This document shows, piece after piece, positions 1-8,237 of a DNA stretch of 64,000 nucleotides. Within the stretch, counting starts at the first letter, position 1, and each line of letters opens with the position of its first letter. The position numbers and the translations under genes are program-made. This stretch comes from Nocardioides albus. Its GTDB lineage: Bacteria > Actinomycetota > Actinomycetes > Propionibacteriales > Nocardioidaceae. The notes under the pieces are model-generated. The model had not been told where the DNA came from. It made no database searches and was given only the letters and a program-made list of their open reading frames with translations. The DNA lies in contig NZ_BMQT01000015.1 in the NCBI RefSeq assembly GCF_014648255.1, positions 62,001 to 126,000 on the forward strand, read 5' to 3'.

Positions 1-1
1 A

Positions 2-97
2 CACGCCCAGGACTTCTCCTGGGATCTCACCGCACGCAATACGCTCGAGGTCTACGAAGAGGCCAAGATGCTGATGCGTGAGGAGCTGATGGCATGA
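2..97 (+). CDS. mshA: C-terminal end of a glycosyltransferase, probably MshA (D-inositol-3-phosphate glycosyltransferase); partial
   Basis: Only the last 31 residues are in the window, ending at TGA 95-97. They contain the FSWD-type tail common in GT4 glycosyltransferases, followed by a helical end (LEVYEEAKMLMREELMA). MshA makes the first intermediate of mycothiol. The call rests mostly on context: in mycobacteria mshA lies just before a YbjN-domain gene, gpm1 and senX3-regX3, and the same set of genes follows here. The stop overlaps the next start as ATGA, so the two are translationally coupled. Another GT4 enzyme cannot be excluded from this fragment. Confidence 0.55.
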   Translation, partial: HAQDFSWDLTARNTLEVYEEAKMLMREELMA

Positions 98-630
98 GTG
101 ATGGTGCGCGGAGCGAGCTGGAAGAGGTCGTACGCGGCTGGCTGAAGTCCAACGACCTCGGCTGGGACGAGACCTCCCAGCCCGGTGGCGAGCTGGTCTT
201 CTCGTTCTCTCTGCCGGGCGAGCGCAAGCTTCAGACGCCGGTCCGGCTCGACCTCGGGCAGCACGCGTTGGGTGTGCACGCCTTCGTCTGCCGCCGTCCC
301 GACGAGAACTTCGAGACCGTCTACCGCTGGCTGCTCGAGCGCAACCTGCGGCTCTACGGGGTCGCCTTCGGGATCGATCGCCTCGGCGACATCTATCTCG
401 ACGGCCGGCTCCCGCTGGCGATGGTGGATCCCGACGAGCTCGACCGGCTCCTCGGCTCGGTCCTGACCTACGCCGACGAGTCCTTCAACACGATCCTCGA
501 GCTGGGTTTCGCGACCTCGATCCGCAAGGAGTGGGAGTGGCGCAAGCTGCGAGGCGAGTCGACGGCGAACCTGGAAGCCTTCCGAGGCTGGCTAGAATCC
601 GCCGAGACGTCAGTTTCTGACGCCGAGTAG
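94..630 (+). CDS. YbjN-domain protein
   Basis: This 178-residue protein fits the YbjN family (mycobacterial Rv0487-like) found next to mshA. It is soluble, without signal peptide or membrane segment, and has the alternating charged and hydrophobic strands typical of the tetracycline-resistance YbjN/TIR-chaperone-like fold, for example FETVYRWLLERNLRLYGVAF near residue 70. The molecular role is unknown. It starts at ATG 94 inside the ATGA overlap with the upstream gene. The last codons (ETSVSDAE and the stop) are encoded by a 21-bp repeat that continues downstream, so the protein tail seems to come from an intergenic repeat that moved into the gene end. Confidence 0.7.
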   Translation: MSDGARSELEEVVRGWLKSNDLGWDETSQPGGELVFSFSLPGERKLQTPVRLDLGQHALGVHAFVCRRPDENFETVYRWLLERNLRLYGVAFGIDRLGDIYLDGRLPLAMVDPDELDRLLGSVLTYADESFNTILELGFATSIRKEWEWRKLRGESTANLEAFRGWLESAETSVSDAE

Positions 631-663
631 TCAGTTTCTGACGCCGAGAAGTCAGAAACTGAC
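609..663. repeat. 21-bp tandem repeat and hairpin between convergent genes
   Basis: Two 21-bp units (609-629 and 630-650) beginning GTCAGTTTCTGAC are followed by GTCAGAAACTGAC (651-663). The second unit and the last block form a perfect 13-bp inverted repeat with an 8-nt loop (630-642 against 651-663). It lies between a plus-strand and a minus-strand gene, so a bidirectional terminator is likely. The first unit contains the stop codon of the YbjN gene. Confidence 0.7.
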
Positions 664-678
664 CGCGTCCGGTTCGGA

Positions 679-1581
679 TCAGCGGGGCCGGCGGCGAGTG
701 ATCAGCACACCCGCGATGCACATCGCGCCACCGACGAAGGCGAGTGCCGGGGGCACCTCGTCGAGGACCAGCCAGGCCATCAGCGCGGTGATGAACGGCA
801 CCAGGAACGTCGACTGCGCGAACTTGCCTGCATCGGAGTGGGATAGCGCATAGGCCCAGGTCACGAACGCCAGCGCGCTCGGGAAGAGGCCGAGGTAGAC
901 GATCCAGCCGAGGTTGCCGACGCTGATGTCGGGGAGCGTGGTGGCCAGCTCGAACGACCAGGGCAGGCAGATGACGAGGCCGGCGACGGCGTACCAGAAC
1001 GTCAGCAGCAGTGCGCTCATCGACGGCAGCAGCTTCTTCTGGGTGAGGACACCGACCGCGAAGGTGAGCGCAGCGACGACCGAGAGGGCGACGCCGATCC
1101 AGTCGCCGGTGTCACCGTTGGCCGAGGCGCGGCCGATGACGACGACGCCCGCGAAGCCGACACCGGTGCCGATCAGGATCCACTTGTGGATCGTCTCCTT
1201 GAGCACGAGGCCTGCCAGCAGCGCCACCACGATCGGGCCGACCTGCACGATCAGCGCTGCCGTAGCCGCGTCGATGCGCCGCTCGGACTCGTTGAGCGCC
1301 AGGTTGTAGACACCCAGCCAGGACGCCCCGCCCAGCGCGATCAGCGGCCACTCCTTCCGGGTCGGCAGCCGGAACCCGCCCTTCAGCGCGAGATAGACAC
1401 CGAGCGCGGCGACCATCACCAGCAGCCGACCCAGCGACAGGCTCCCCGGCGGGACGGTGTCGCCCAGGTGCCGGATCCCGACGAACGCCGAGGCCCACAG
1501 CACCAGCGTGATCCCGCACGCGACCAGTGGCTTCCAGATCGGCGTGGTCTCGGCTGGTGCGGGGTTAATCGTCGTCGTCAC
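679..1581 (-). CDS. EamA/DMT-family transporter (RhaT-like permease)
   Basis: A 300-residue polytopic membrane protein with about ten hydrophobic segments and two EamA repeats. The first repeat holds LVLWASAFVGIRHL near residue 20 and the conserved AALIVQVGPIVVALLAG block near 110; the second ends with FLVPFITALMAWLVLDE. Members export amino acids or other small metabolites; the substrate cannot be read from sequence. I chose GTG 1581 (VTTTINPAPAETT) because the frame upstream is low-complexity repeat DNA that reads as arginine-threonine-rich shadow. It converges on the YbjN gene. Confidence 0.85.
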   Translation of the reverse strand: MTTTINPAPAETTPIWKPLVACGITLVLWASAFVGIRHLGDTVPPGSLSLGRLLVMVAALGVYLALKGGFRLPTRKEWPLIALGGASWLGVYNLALNESERRIDAATAALIVQVGPIVVALLAGLVLKETIHKWILIGTGVGFAGVVVIGRASANGDTGDWIGVALSVVAALTFAVGVLTQKKLLPSMSALLLTFWYAVAGLVICLPWSFELATTLPDISVGNLGWIVYLGLFPSALAFVTWAYALSHSDAGKFAQSTFLVPFITALMAWLVLDEVPPALAFVGGAMCIAGVLITRRRPR

Positions 1582-1660
1582 GATAAAAGGGTAAAGATCC
1601 GTACGCCTTCGGGCGAGCGGATAACGGCCAAGCATCTTCGACATCCCGCCAACTCGACCC

Positions 1661-1779
1661 CGCCGAGACGTCACTCGCGTCGGCCGAGACGTCACTGGCG
1701 TCGGCCGAGTGGTCACATTGCTGCCAACTCGGCCGACGGGAGCGACGCTTCGGGCGACGGGAGTGACGCTTCGGCTGAG
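1661..1779. repeat. Palindromic intergenic element of the GTCGGCCGAGACGTCAC type (copy 1)
   Basis: About 118 bp fill the gap between the start of the DMT gene and the end of the AraC gene. It has two direct units ending in CCGAGACGTCACT, then a stem GTCGGCCGAG...CTCGGCCGAC, then two diverged inverted units (GAGCGACGCTTCGG, GAGTGACGCTTCGG). A second copy with the same plan lies at 25250-25363. Confidence 0.7.
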
Positions 1780-1781
1780 GG

Positions 1782-2765
1782 TCAGCCGCGGAAGGTGCGT
1801 CGGTACGCGGTCGGGGTGATGCCGAGGGCGGCGTGGAAGTGGAGGCGGAGGGACTGGGCGGTGTTGAGGCCGCAGCGGGCGGCGATCTGCTCGACGCTGA
1901 GGTCGGTGGTCTCCAGCAGGGTGCGGGCGAGCTCGATGCGTTGGCGTTGCAGCCAGCGGCCGGGGGAGTCGCCGGTCTCGTCGCGGAAGCGCCGGGTGAA
2001 GGTACGCACCGACATCGAGACCTGGGCAGCCATCGTCTCCAGGGTGAGGGGCTGGTCGAGGTGGGAGAGTGCCCAGGCGGTCGCCGCCGAGATCCCGGGG
2101 TCGCCCGCAGCAGGAGCGTGATGCCGGATGAACTGAGCCTGGCCACCGTCGCGGTGGGGCGGGACGACCGTCACCCGAGCGACGCGGTTGGCGACCGCGG
2201 CGCCGTGGTCGCGGCGTACGACATGCAGACAGAGGTCGACGCCGGCGGCCACCCCTGCGGAGGTGAGGATGTCGCCGTCGTCGACGAAGAGCACGTCGGG
2301 GTCCAGCCTGACCTGCGGAAACAGGTCTCGGAAGTGATCGGTGCAGAACCAGTGGGTCGTGGCCGGTCGGCCGTCGAGAAGGCCTGCGGCAGCGAGCGCG
2401 AAGGCGCCGGCGCAGATCGACATGATCCGGGTGCCCGGGCGGATCATGTCGAGCGCTTCCTTCAGCGGCGCTGACAGCACACCGTCGGTCACCATCGGGG
2501 TCAGCTCGTCGAACTTCGGGATCACCACGGTGTCGGCGCTCGCCAGCGCCTCCGGGCCGTGAGGCGCGAGCACGACCACGTCCGAGTCCGACTGGACCGG
2601 CCCGGGACCGCCGGTGGTGCAGGTGACGACCTCGTAGAGCAGTCGGGCCTGGCTGTCGCGGGCCTTGCCGAAGATCCGGTGCGGGATGCCGATCTCGAGG
2701 GGGATGAACCCGTCCTGGATCAGCACCGCGACCCGGTGCGGAGAAGGAACCCGTACGCCGCTCAT
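1782..2765 (-). CDS. GlxA-family transcriptional regulator (DJ-1/PfpI domain plus AraC HTH)
   Basis: At 327 residues it has an N-terminal DJ-1/PfpI-like domain (about 10-190, with SICAGAFALAAAGLLDG at the nucleophile-elbow position) and a C-terminal AraC DNA-binding domain with two helix-turn-helices (about 225-327: MAAQVSMSVRTFTRRFR and AARCGLNTAQSLRLHFH). GlxA proteins are DNA-binding regulators, and the DJ-1 part is taken to sense a ligand. It is divergent from an MFS transporter gene 72 bp away, so regulation of that transporter is the natural guess. ATG 2765 gives a normal N-terminus. Confidence 0.88.
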   Translation of the reverse strand: MSGVRVPSPHRVAVLIQDGFIPLEIGIPHRIFGKARDSQARLLYEVVTCTTGGPGPVQSDSDVVVLAPHGPEALASADTVVIPKFDELTPMVTDGVLSAPLKEALDMIRPGTRIMSICAGAFALAAAGLLDGRPATTHWFCTDHFRDLFPQVRLDPDVLFVDDGDILTSAGVAAGVDLCLHVVRRDHGAAVANRVARVTVVPPHRDGGQAQFIRHHAPAAGDPGISAATAWALSHLDQPLTLETMAAQVSMSVRTFTRRFRDETGDSPGRWLQRQRIELARTLLETTDLSVEQIAARCGLNTAQSLRLHFHAALGITPTAYRRTFRG

Positions 2766-2837
2766 GGCTGGATCTTATCGATAGATGTCAATCAGGCCAC
2801 TGTCCGGAGCGGTGCGCACCCGGCAGGATCATGCTCC

Positions 2838-4142
2838 ATGAGCCAGACGACGACCCCGCCGCCTGCCGGCCGAACATCCGTACGCCGCCACCGCATCCAC
2901 CCGGCCTGGTGGGTGGCTGCCGTCGCCTTCGTGACCATCGTCGGAGCCGCCGCCTTCACCGCGGCGCCAGGTCTCCTGGTCGACCCGCTGAACGAGGACT
3001 TCGGCTGGTCGCGCGGCACGATCGGGGCCGGGATCACGCTGCAGCTCGCGCTCTACGGGCTGACCGCACCCTTCGCGGCCGCACTGATGGACCGCTTCGG
3101 GATCCGCCCGGTGGTCGCCGTCGCGCTCACCATGATCACCCTCGGCTCGCTCAGCACCGTCTGGATGAGCCAGTCGTGGCAGTTCGTCCTCGGCTGGGGC
3201 GTCCTCGTCGGTGGAGGCAGCGGCTGCATGGCGCTCGCCTTCGGCGCCACGATCACCACCCGCTGGTTCGAGAAGCGACAGGGACTGGTCAGCGGGCTGC
3301 TGACCGCCGGCGGCGCGTCGGGTCAGCTGATCTTTCTGCCGGTCCTCGCGATCCTGATCGGGAAGTTCGGCTGGCAGGCGGCCTCGGTCACGATCGCCCT
3401 GGTGGCGGCCGCGGTGATCCCGTTCGTCCTGCTCCTGCTCCGCGACTACCCGGCCGATGTCGGTCTGCCGCCCTACGGCGCCGAGCAGATCGTTCCGCGA
3501 CCCGCGCCCGTGACCGGCGCCGCGCGGCGGACCGTGCGCGTGCTCGGGATGGCGATGCGTACGAAGGCCTTCTGGCTCCTCGCCGGCGCCTTCGCGATCT
3601 GCGGGATCACGACGAACGGGCTGATCAGAACCCACTTCGTGCCCGCCGCGCACGACCATGGCATGGCCACCGTCGCGGCCGCCTCGCTGCTCGCCGTGAT
3701 CGGCATCTTCGACGTCGCCGGAACGATCTTCTCCGGCTGGCTCACCGACCGCTTCAACCCGGTGGTGCTGCTCGGCGTCTACTACTCGCTGCGCGGGATC
3801 TCGTTGATCTTCCTGCCGATGCTGCTGGCGCCGGAGGTGCACATCCCGATGGTGTTCTTCATCGTCTTCTACGGCCTCGACTGGGTCGCCACCGTGCCAC
3901 CCACACTCGCCCTGTGCCGCGAGATCTGGCCCGAGGACGCCCCGATCGTCTTCGGCTGGGTCCTCGCCTCCCACCAGGTCGGAGCCGGCCTGGTCGCCTG
4001 GATGGGCGGTGTCGTACGCGACGTCACCGGCTCCTACGACCTGGTCTGGTACGCCGCCGGCGCACTGTGCGCCGCCGCCGCGCTGATGTCGCTGGTGATG
4101 CCCAGGGGTGAGCCGGTCGTCGAGCCGGTGGTCGAGCCGTAG
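2838..4142 (+). CDS. MFS transporter
   Basis: A 434-residue protein with twelve predicted membrane spans. The MFS loop 2-3 signature appears as DRFGIRPVVAVALT near residue 80 and the second-half counterpart as GWLTDRFNPVVLLG near 300. The overall look is that of the oxalate/formate-antiporter and monocarboxylate-like group; the substrate is unknown. I chose ATG 2838 (MSQTTTPPPAG) because the frame upstream reads the antisense of the GlxA gene. The C-terminus ends in a duplicated EPVVEPVVEP. It shares a divergent promoter region with the GlxA regulator. Confidence 0.85.
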   Translation: MSQTTTPPPAGRTSVRRHRIHPAWWVAAVAFVTIVGAAAFTAAPGLLVDPLNEDFGWSRGTIGAGITLQLALYGLTAPFAAALMDRFGIRPVVAVALTMITLGSLSTVWMSQSWQFVLGWGVLVGGGSGCMALAFGATITTRWFEKRQGLVSGLLTAGGASGQLIFLPVLAILIGKFGWQAASVTIALVAAAVIPFVLLLLRDYPADVGLPPYGAEQIVPRPAPVTGAARRTVRVLGMAMRTKAFWLLAGAFAICGITTNGLIRTHFVPAAHDHGMATVAAASLLAVIGIFDVAGTIFSGWLTDRFNPVVLLGVYYSLRGISLIFLPMLLAPEVHIPMVFFIVFYGLDWVATVPPTLALCREIWPEDAPIVFGWVLASHQVGAGLVAWMGGVVRDVTGSYDLVWYAAGALCAAAALMSLVMPRGEPVVEPVVEP

Positions 4143-4146
4143 CCGC

Positions 4147-5430
4147 TCACCCGCCGGGGCACTCGTCGCTGTCGCCGCCGGAGTAGCAGGCAGGTGCCTC
4201 GGAGCGGTTCGGCTCAGGAACTGGCGGCTCGGGGGTGGACGGCTGCCAGTCGATCGCGGGCACGGCGAAGAGAACCGCGCTCAGAGCGACCACGAAAGCG
4301 ACGACCAGGTGAGAGATGACGCCGCTCACCGAGCGCCGCAGGACTGCCAGTCCGAGGGCTCCCAGCGACGACAGAGCCATCAAGGCGAGTACGACCCGGT
4401 AGGTGACCACGCTCTCTGCTCGAGGCGGCCCGCAGTATCCCGCTCCCGCGAAGCAGAAGTAGGACGTGAACACGTTCGCCAGGGCGACGAGGACGAGGAG
4501 CACCGAGAATCCGGCGAGGAGAATCTCGACCCAGCGGAGGCGAGGGCGGTGGCGTACTGGTTCGTTGTCTGCCTGCACCTCTGGCTTCTCGACCTCGTCG
4601 GCCGAAGGGGCGCTCGAGCGGGACCGGCGATCGATGGCGAGCCGTACGACGACGACCACCAGCGCGATCACCACCGACCATCCGAGGAGCGGGACCTGGT
4701 GGACACCGGGTGTCGTGAAGATCTGGGACGCGTAGGCGAGGAACTCCCCGAACAGCACATCGGGATGCTCCTCGACGCCGTACCCGGGCCGGACCATCGG
4801 CCCGATCGCGGTGAGGGCGATGATGACCGTCTGGACGATCCACACCACTGCCAGCACGACTGGCCAGGTCAAGAGGGCCCACAGTCCCCATCGCCCACGC
4901 CCGACGCTCAGCGCGAGTGCGCCGGCCAGCACCGGAACCATCAGCCAGACCCACCAATCGGTCATCGACATCGTGCGCGGCACAGCCTGGCCGAACCAGC
5001 TGTACGCAGCGCCGGCCAGCGGAGCGAGAGAGAGGCCGCGCAGCCAGGACGGGCCGAGCGCGGCAACCTGCCCGAGTGCGACTGTCACGACCGTGACGAT
5101 CACGGTGACCAGCTGCAGCACCCGGAGTACGGGCTCGACGTAGAGGCCACGTTCGCCCAGCACGAAGATTGCTGCGAGAGCGATCAGAGCGACCCCGCCG
5201 CCGGCGGCGCCGATCGCCGCAGCCGGCCGGTCGCGACGGATCGCGGCCGTCGCGCCGCCGAGCGTACCGGCGACGATGGCGAGAGCGACCAGCTCGCCCA
5301 TCGCTGCAGCATCGAACGGAGAGGCGTCAGGAAGCATCCCGGGCAGGAATCCGACGAGCCAGGCGAGCGCCGCCAGCAGGACGATCGCGATCACGGGGAT
5401 CGTGGCCCGGCGGGTGTAGGAGAGAGTCAC
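4147..5430 (-). CDS. Hypothetical multi-pass membrane protein
   Basis: The protein is 427 residues with about ten hydrophobic segments spread over its length and a cytoplasmic-type polar stretch near residue 290 (RRSRSSAPSADEVEKPEVQ). The C-terminus is proline- and glutamate-rich with two cysteines. I recognise no family. I prefer GTG 5430 because AGGA lies seven bases before it, while the in-frame ATG at 5466 has no ribosome binding site. It lies tail to tail with the MFS gene and downstream of regX3, but a strong hairpin separates it from regX3. Confidence 0.6.
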   Translation of the reverse strand: MTLSYTRRATIPVIAIVLLAALAWLVGFLPGMLPDASPFDAAAMGELVALAIVAGTLGGATAAIRRDRPAAAIGAAGGGVALIALAAIFVLGERGLYVEPVLRVLQLVTVIVTVVTVALGQVAALGPSWLRGLSLAPLAGAAYSWFGQAVPRTMSMTDWWVWLMVPVLAGALALSVGRGRWGLWALLTWPVVLAVVWIVQTVIIALTAIGPMVRPGYGVEEHPDVLFGEFLAYASQIFTTPGVHQVPLLGWSVVIALVVVVVRLAIDRRSRSSAPSADEVEKPEVQADNEPVRHRPRLRWVEILLAGFSVLLVLVALANVFTSYFCFAGAGYCGPPRAESVVTYRVVLALMALSSLGALGLAVLRRSVSGVISHLVVAFVVALSAVLFAVPAIDWQPSTPEPPVPEPNRSEAPACYSGGDSDECPGG

Positions 5431-5502
5431 ACCGCGATCCTGCAGGGACACCCCGGCGCGGCACATGAGTTCGAAGGCTCAACCGGTCACGTGTACATAG
5501 AT

Positions 5503-5545
5503 CGTGGGAGTCCTGAGGTCACCCAGTGACCTCAGGACTCCCACG
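5503..5545. terminator. Perfect 20-bp hairpin downstream of regX3
   Basis: The arms 5503-5522 and 5526-5545 are perfectly complementary (CGTGGGAGTCCTGAGGTCAC and its reverse) with a CCA loop. It lies 12 bp past the regX3 stop on the minus strand, so termination of the senX3-regX3 transcript is the likely role. No T-run follows, as is common in high-GC actinobacteria. Confidence 0.8.
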
Positions 5546-5556
5546 TCGCCTATGCC

Positions 5557-6234
5557 TTACAGGTCGAGCTTGTAGCCCAGGCCTCTCACCGTGACCAGGA
5601 ACTTCGGCTCGGACGGGTCCGGCTCGAGCTTGGCGCGCAGGCGCTTGACGTGTACGTCGAGGGTCTTGGTGTCGCCGACGTAGTCCGAGCCCCAGACGCG
5701 GTCGATGAGCTGACCGCGGGTGAGCACCCGGCCCGGGTTGCGCAGGAACATCTCCAGGAGCTCGAACTCCTTGAGGGGCAGGCGCTGCTCGGAACCGTCC
5801 ACGGTCACGACGTGGCGCTCCACGTCCATCCGGACGGGCCCGGCCTCGAGAGTTGCCGGGGCGGCGTCGGGCTCGGTGCCGCGCCGGAGCACGGCACGGA
5901 TCCGGGCGACGAGCTCGCGCGGGGAGTAGGGCTTGGTGACGTAGTCGTCAGCGCCGAGCTCGAGGCCGACCACCTTGTCGACCTCGTCGTCCTTGGCGGT
6001 CACCATGATGACCGGGACCGACGAGGTGGCCCGGATCTGGCGGCACACCTCGGTGCCGGAGAGACCGGGGAGCATCAGGTCCAGCAGCACGATGTCTGCC
6101 CCGTTGCGGTCGAACTCCTTCAGGGCGTCGGTGCCGTCCTCGGCGACGGCGACCTCGAAGCCCTCCTTGCGGAGCATGTAGGACAGTGCCTCGCTGTAGC
6201 TGGCTTCATCTTCGACGACGAGTACCCGGGTCAC
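5557..6234 (-). CDS. regX3: Response regulator RegX3 (OmpR/PhoB family)
   Basis: A 225-residue OmpR-type regulator. The receiver domain (1-115) shows the acidic pocket (VEDEAS), the phosphorylated aspartate in DIVLLDLMLPGLSG, and the conserved lysine in VTKPYSPREL. The C-terminal winged helix ends in VRGLGYKLDL. It pairs with SenX3, overlapping it by 4 bp (6231-6234), and faces phoU, so it is expected to control the response to phosphate limitation. A PHO box between senX3 and phoU suggests autoregulation. Confidence 0.93.
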   Translation of the reverse strand: MTRVLVVEDEASYSEALSYMLRKEGFEVAVAEDGTDALKEFDRNGADIVLLDLMLPGLSGTEVCRQIRATSSVPVIMVTAKDDEVDKVVGLELGADDYVTKPYSPRELVARIRAVLRRGTEPDAAPATLEAGPVRMDVERHVVTVDGSEQRLPLKEFELLEMFLRNPGRVLTRGQLIDRVWGSDYVGDTKTLDVHVKRLRAKLEPDPSEPKFLVTVRGLGYKLDL

Positions 6235-7388
6235 GGGCGTTCCTCCTTGCTTGTGCCGGACTGCCCGGCAGTTGGTAGGTGCTGGGGCAGGGTGAGGGTG
6301 AAGGTGGACCCTTGACCCTCCTGCGACCAGACCTTGACCTCGCCACCGTGTGTGGCGGCGACGTGCTTGACGATCGACAGGCCGAGCCCGGTGCCGCCGG
6401 TGGAACGGTGGCGGGCGGGGTCGACACGGTAGAAGCGCTCGAAGATCCGGTCGATCTCCGTTGACGGGATGCCGATGCCCTGGTCGACCACGGAGATCTC
6501 GACGGAGCCGTCGGTCGCGCGGGTCGAGACGGTCACGGTCGAACCGGGGTCGGAGTAGGCGACCGCGTTGGAGACCAGGTTGGTGACGGCGGTCGAGACC
6601 TGCTCGTCGTTGCCGAAGACGTGCAGTCCGGCGGTGCCGGCGCTGACCACGTTGATCCCCTTCGCGCTGGCGTCGACGGTCGAGCTGTCGACGGCGGCCA
6701 CGATGATCTTGTCGACGTCGACCGCGACCGGCGCCTCCAGAGGCTCGTCACCCTGCAGCCGGGAGAGCTCGATGATCTGCTGGACGAGCGCGGTCAGGCG
6801 CTCGGACTCGGTGATCATCCGGTTGGAGAAGCGGCGTACGGCCTCGGGGTCGTCGGAGGCCTCGGTGACCGCGTCGGCGAGCACTCTTATCGCGCCGACC
6901 GGCGTCTTGAGCTCATGACTGACGTTGGCGACGAAGTCGCGGCGTACGGCCTCCACCCGGCGCTCGCGGGTGCGGTCCTCGACCAGGACGAGTGCCAGGC
7001 GCGTGCCCAGCGGAGCGACGCGGGCGGTGACGTGCCGCGATGCCCCGTTGGCACGAGAGATCACCAGCTCGGTCTCACGGATCTGGCCGTCGCGGCGCAC
7101 GGCGTGGACGAGCTCGGAGAGCTCGGACGAGACCAGCGAGGTGCCTCGCACCAGACCGAGGGCGTACGCCGGTGCGCTGGCCTTGAGCACCGTGTCGTCC
7201 TCGTCCACCACGACCGCGCTGCTGCGCAGGACGGAGAGGACCGCGGCGACCTCGGCGGGAACCTTGGGCGGCTCGACCTCGGGTATCCGGCGGCGGGAGC
7301 GCTCGCTCATCGCCCACGCAAGCACTGCCGCTCCGGCGACGACAGCGCCGAGGAGCGCAGCAAGAAAGGCCTGCGTCGTCGAGTCCAC
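6231..7388 (-). CDS. senX3: Sensor histidine kinase SenX3
   Basis: This 385-residue protein has one N-terminal membrane span (about 8-27), a PAS-like domain (about 45-145) and a kinase core: the H box in VSHELKTPVGAIRVLADAV near residue 160, the N box in LVSNAVAYSDPG and the G boxes in VDQGIGIP and GGTGLGLSIVKH. It phosphorylates RegX3 in the phosphate-starvation response. The overlap with regX3 is ATGA-like. PhoU, encoded divergently, is the usual negative link between the Pst transporter and this kinase. Confidence 0.93.
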   Translation of the reverse strand: MDSTTQAFLAALLGAVVAGAAVLAWAMSERSRRRIPEVEPPKVPAEVAAVLSVLRSSAVVVDEDDTVLKASAPAYALGLVRGTSLVSSELSELVHAVRRDGQIRETELVISRANGASRHVTARVAPLGTRLALVLVEDRTRERRVEAVRRDFVANVSHELKTPVGAIRVLADAVTEASDDPEAVRRFSNRMITESERLTALVQQIIELSRLQGDEPLEAPVAVDVDKIIVAAVDSSTVDASAKGINVVSAGTAGLHVFGNDEQVSTAVTNLVSNAVAYSDPGSTVTVSTRATDGSVEISVVDQGIGIPSTEIDRIFERFYRVDPARHRSTGGTGLGLSIVKHVAATHGGEVKVWSQEGQGSTFTLTLPQHLPTAGQSGTSKEERP

Positions 7389-7448
7389 ACGATCAGGGTA
7401 ATCCCATCAAACACCCGTTCCTGACCACTGGACGCCTCCGCGCCGAAC

Positions 7449-7470
7449 GTTCACCATCGGTTCACTCGCG
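7449..7470 (+). promoter_or_regulatory. PHO box (two 11-bp direct repeats) between senX3 and phoU
   Basis: GTTCACCATCG (7449-7459) is followed directly by GTTCACTCGCG (7460-7470). Two 11-bp units starting GTTCAC match the direct-repeat plan of actinobacterial PHO boxes bound by PhoP or RegX3. The site lies 61 bp from the senX3 start and 39 bp from the phoU start, so it may serve both promoters. Confidence 0.7.
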
Positions 7471-7508
7471 ATGAAGATCAGTACATGTCGGGTGTCTAGG
7501 ATCGGCGC

Positions 7509-8159
7509 ATGCGCGCTGCTTTCCATGAGGACCTCGATGCCATCTTCAACGACCTCACCAATGTCTGTGAGCTGGTGTCCGTGGCCGTACGCGACGCCAC
7601 CACCGCTCTCCTCGAGGCCCGCAACGACCTCGCCGAGCAGGTGATCGACAAGGACGTCGAGATCGACGACGCCCGTGAGCGCATCGAGGAGAACGCGCTC
7701 GAGCTCCTCGGCCTCCAGTCCCCGGTGGCCGGCGACCTCCGCGTCGTCGTCGCCGCGCTGCGGATGATCTCCGACCTCGAGCGGATGGGTGACCTCTCCG
7801 TCCACGTCGCCAAGATCGCCAGGCTGCGTACGCCGAACAAGGCCGTCCCCGAGCTGGCCCAGCCGACCATCGCCAAGATGGCCGAGATCGCCCAGCAGAT
7901 GGTCGAGCGCACCTGCGAGATCCTTCGCAGCCGCGATGTCTCCGCTGCTCAGGACCTGGTTGCCGACGACGACGAGATGGACCGGCTGCGGCGCAAGTCC
8001 TTCGCCGAGCTGCTCGGCCAGGACTGGACCCACGGCGTCGAGCCCGCCGTCGACGTCGCTCTCCTGGGCCGCTACTACGAGCGCATCGCCGACCACGCCG
8101 TCACGGTGGCCAACCGGGTCGTCTTCGTGGTGACCGGCGAGGTCCCCGCCGACTCCTGA
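7509..8159 (+). CDS. phoU: Phosphate signalling complex protein PhoU
   Basis: At 216 residues this is a normal PhoU: two three-helix bundle repeats with the metal-binding E/DxxxD signature, seen as ALRMISDLERMGDLSVHVAK near residue 80 and LGRYYERIADHAVTVANRV near 185. PhoU links phosphate transport by Pst to the histidine kinase and represses the regulon when phosphate is plentiful. It is divergent from senX3-regX3 with a PHO box between, as in many actinobacteria. No pst genes are in the window. Confidence 0.93.
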   Translation: MRAAFHEDLDAIFNDLTNVCELVSVAVRDATTALLEARNDLAEQVIDKDVEIDDARERIEENALELLGLQSPVAGDLRVVVAALRMISDLERMGDLSVHVAKIARLRTPNKAVPELAQPTIAKMAEIAQQMVERTCEILRSRDVSAAQDLVADDDEMDRLRRKSFAELLGQDWTHGVEPAVDVALLGRYYERIADHAVTVANRVVFVVTGEVPADS

Positions 8160-8188
8160 CCCGCCGAGGCGGCTGGTCCTGACACAAG

Positions 8189-8232
8189 AATCCGCCGAGT
8201 CGGCGCGTTATAACGCGCCGACTCGGCGGATT
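8189..8232. terminator. Perfect 44-bp palindrome between phoU and gpmA
   Basis: Each half (8189-8210 and 8211-8232) is 22 bp, built of AATCCGCCGAGTCGGC followed by GCGTTA, and the match is perfect with no loop. It lies between convergent phoU and gpmA and most likely ends transcription in both directions. A shorter copy with the same GCCGACTCGG core is at 37772-37802. Confidence 0.8.
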
Positions 8233-8237
8233 TGTTA

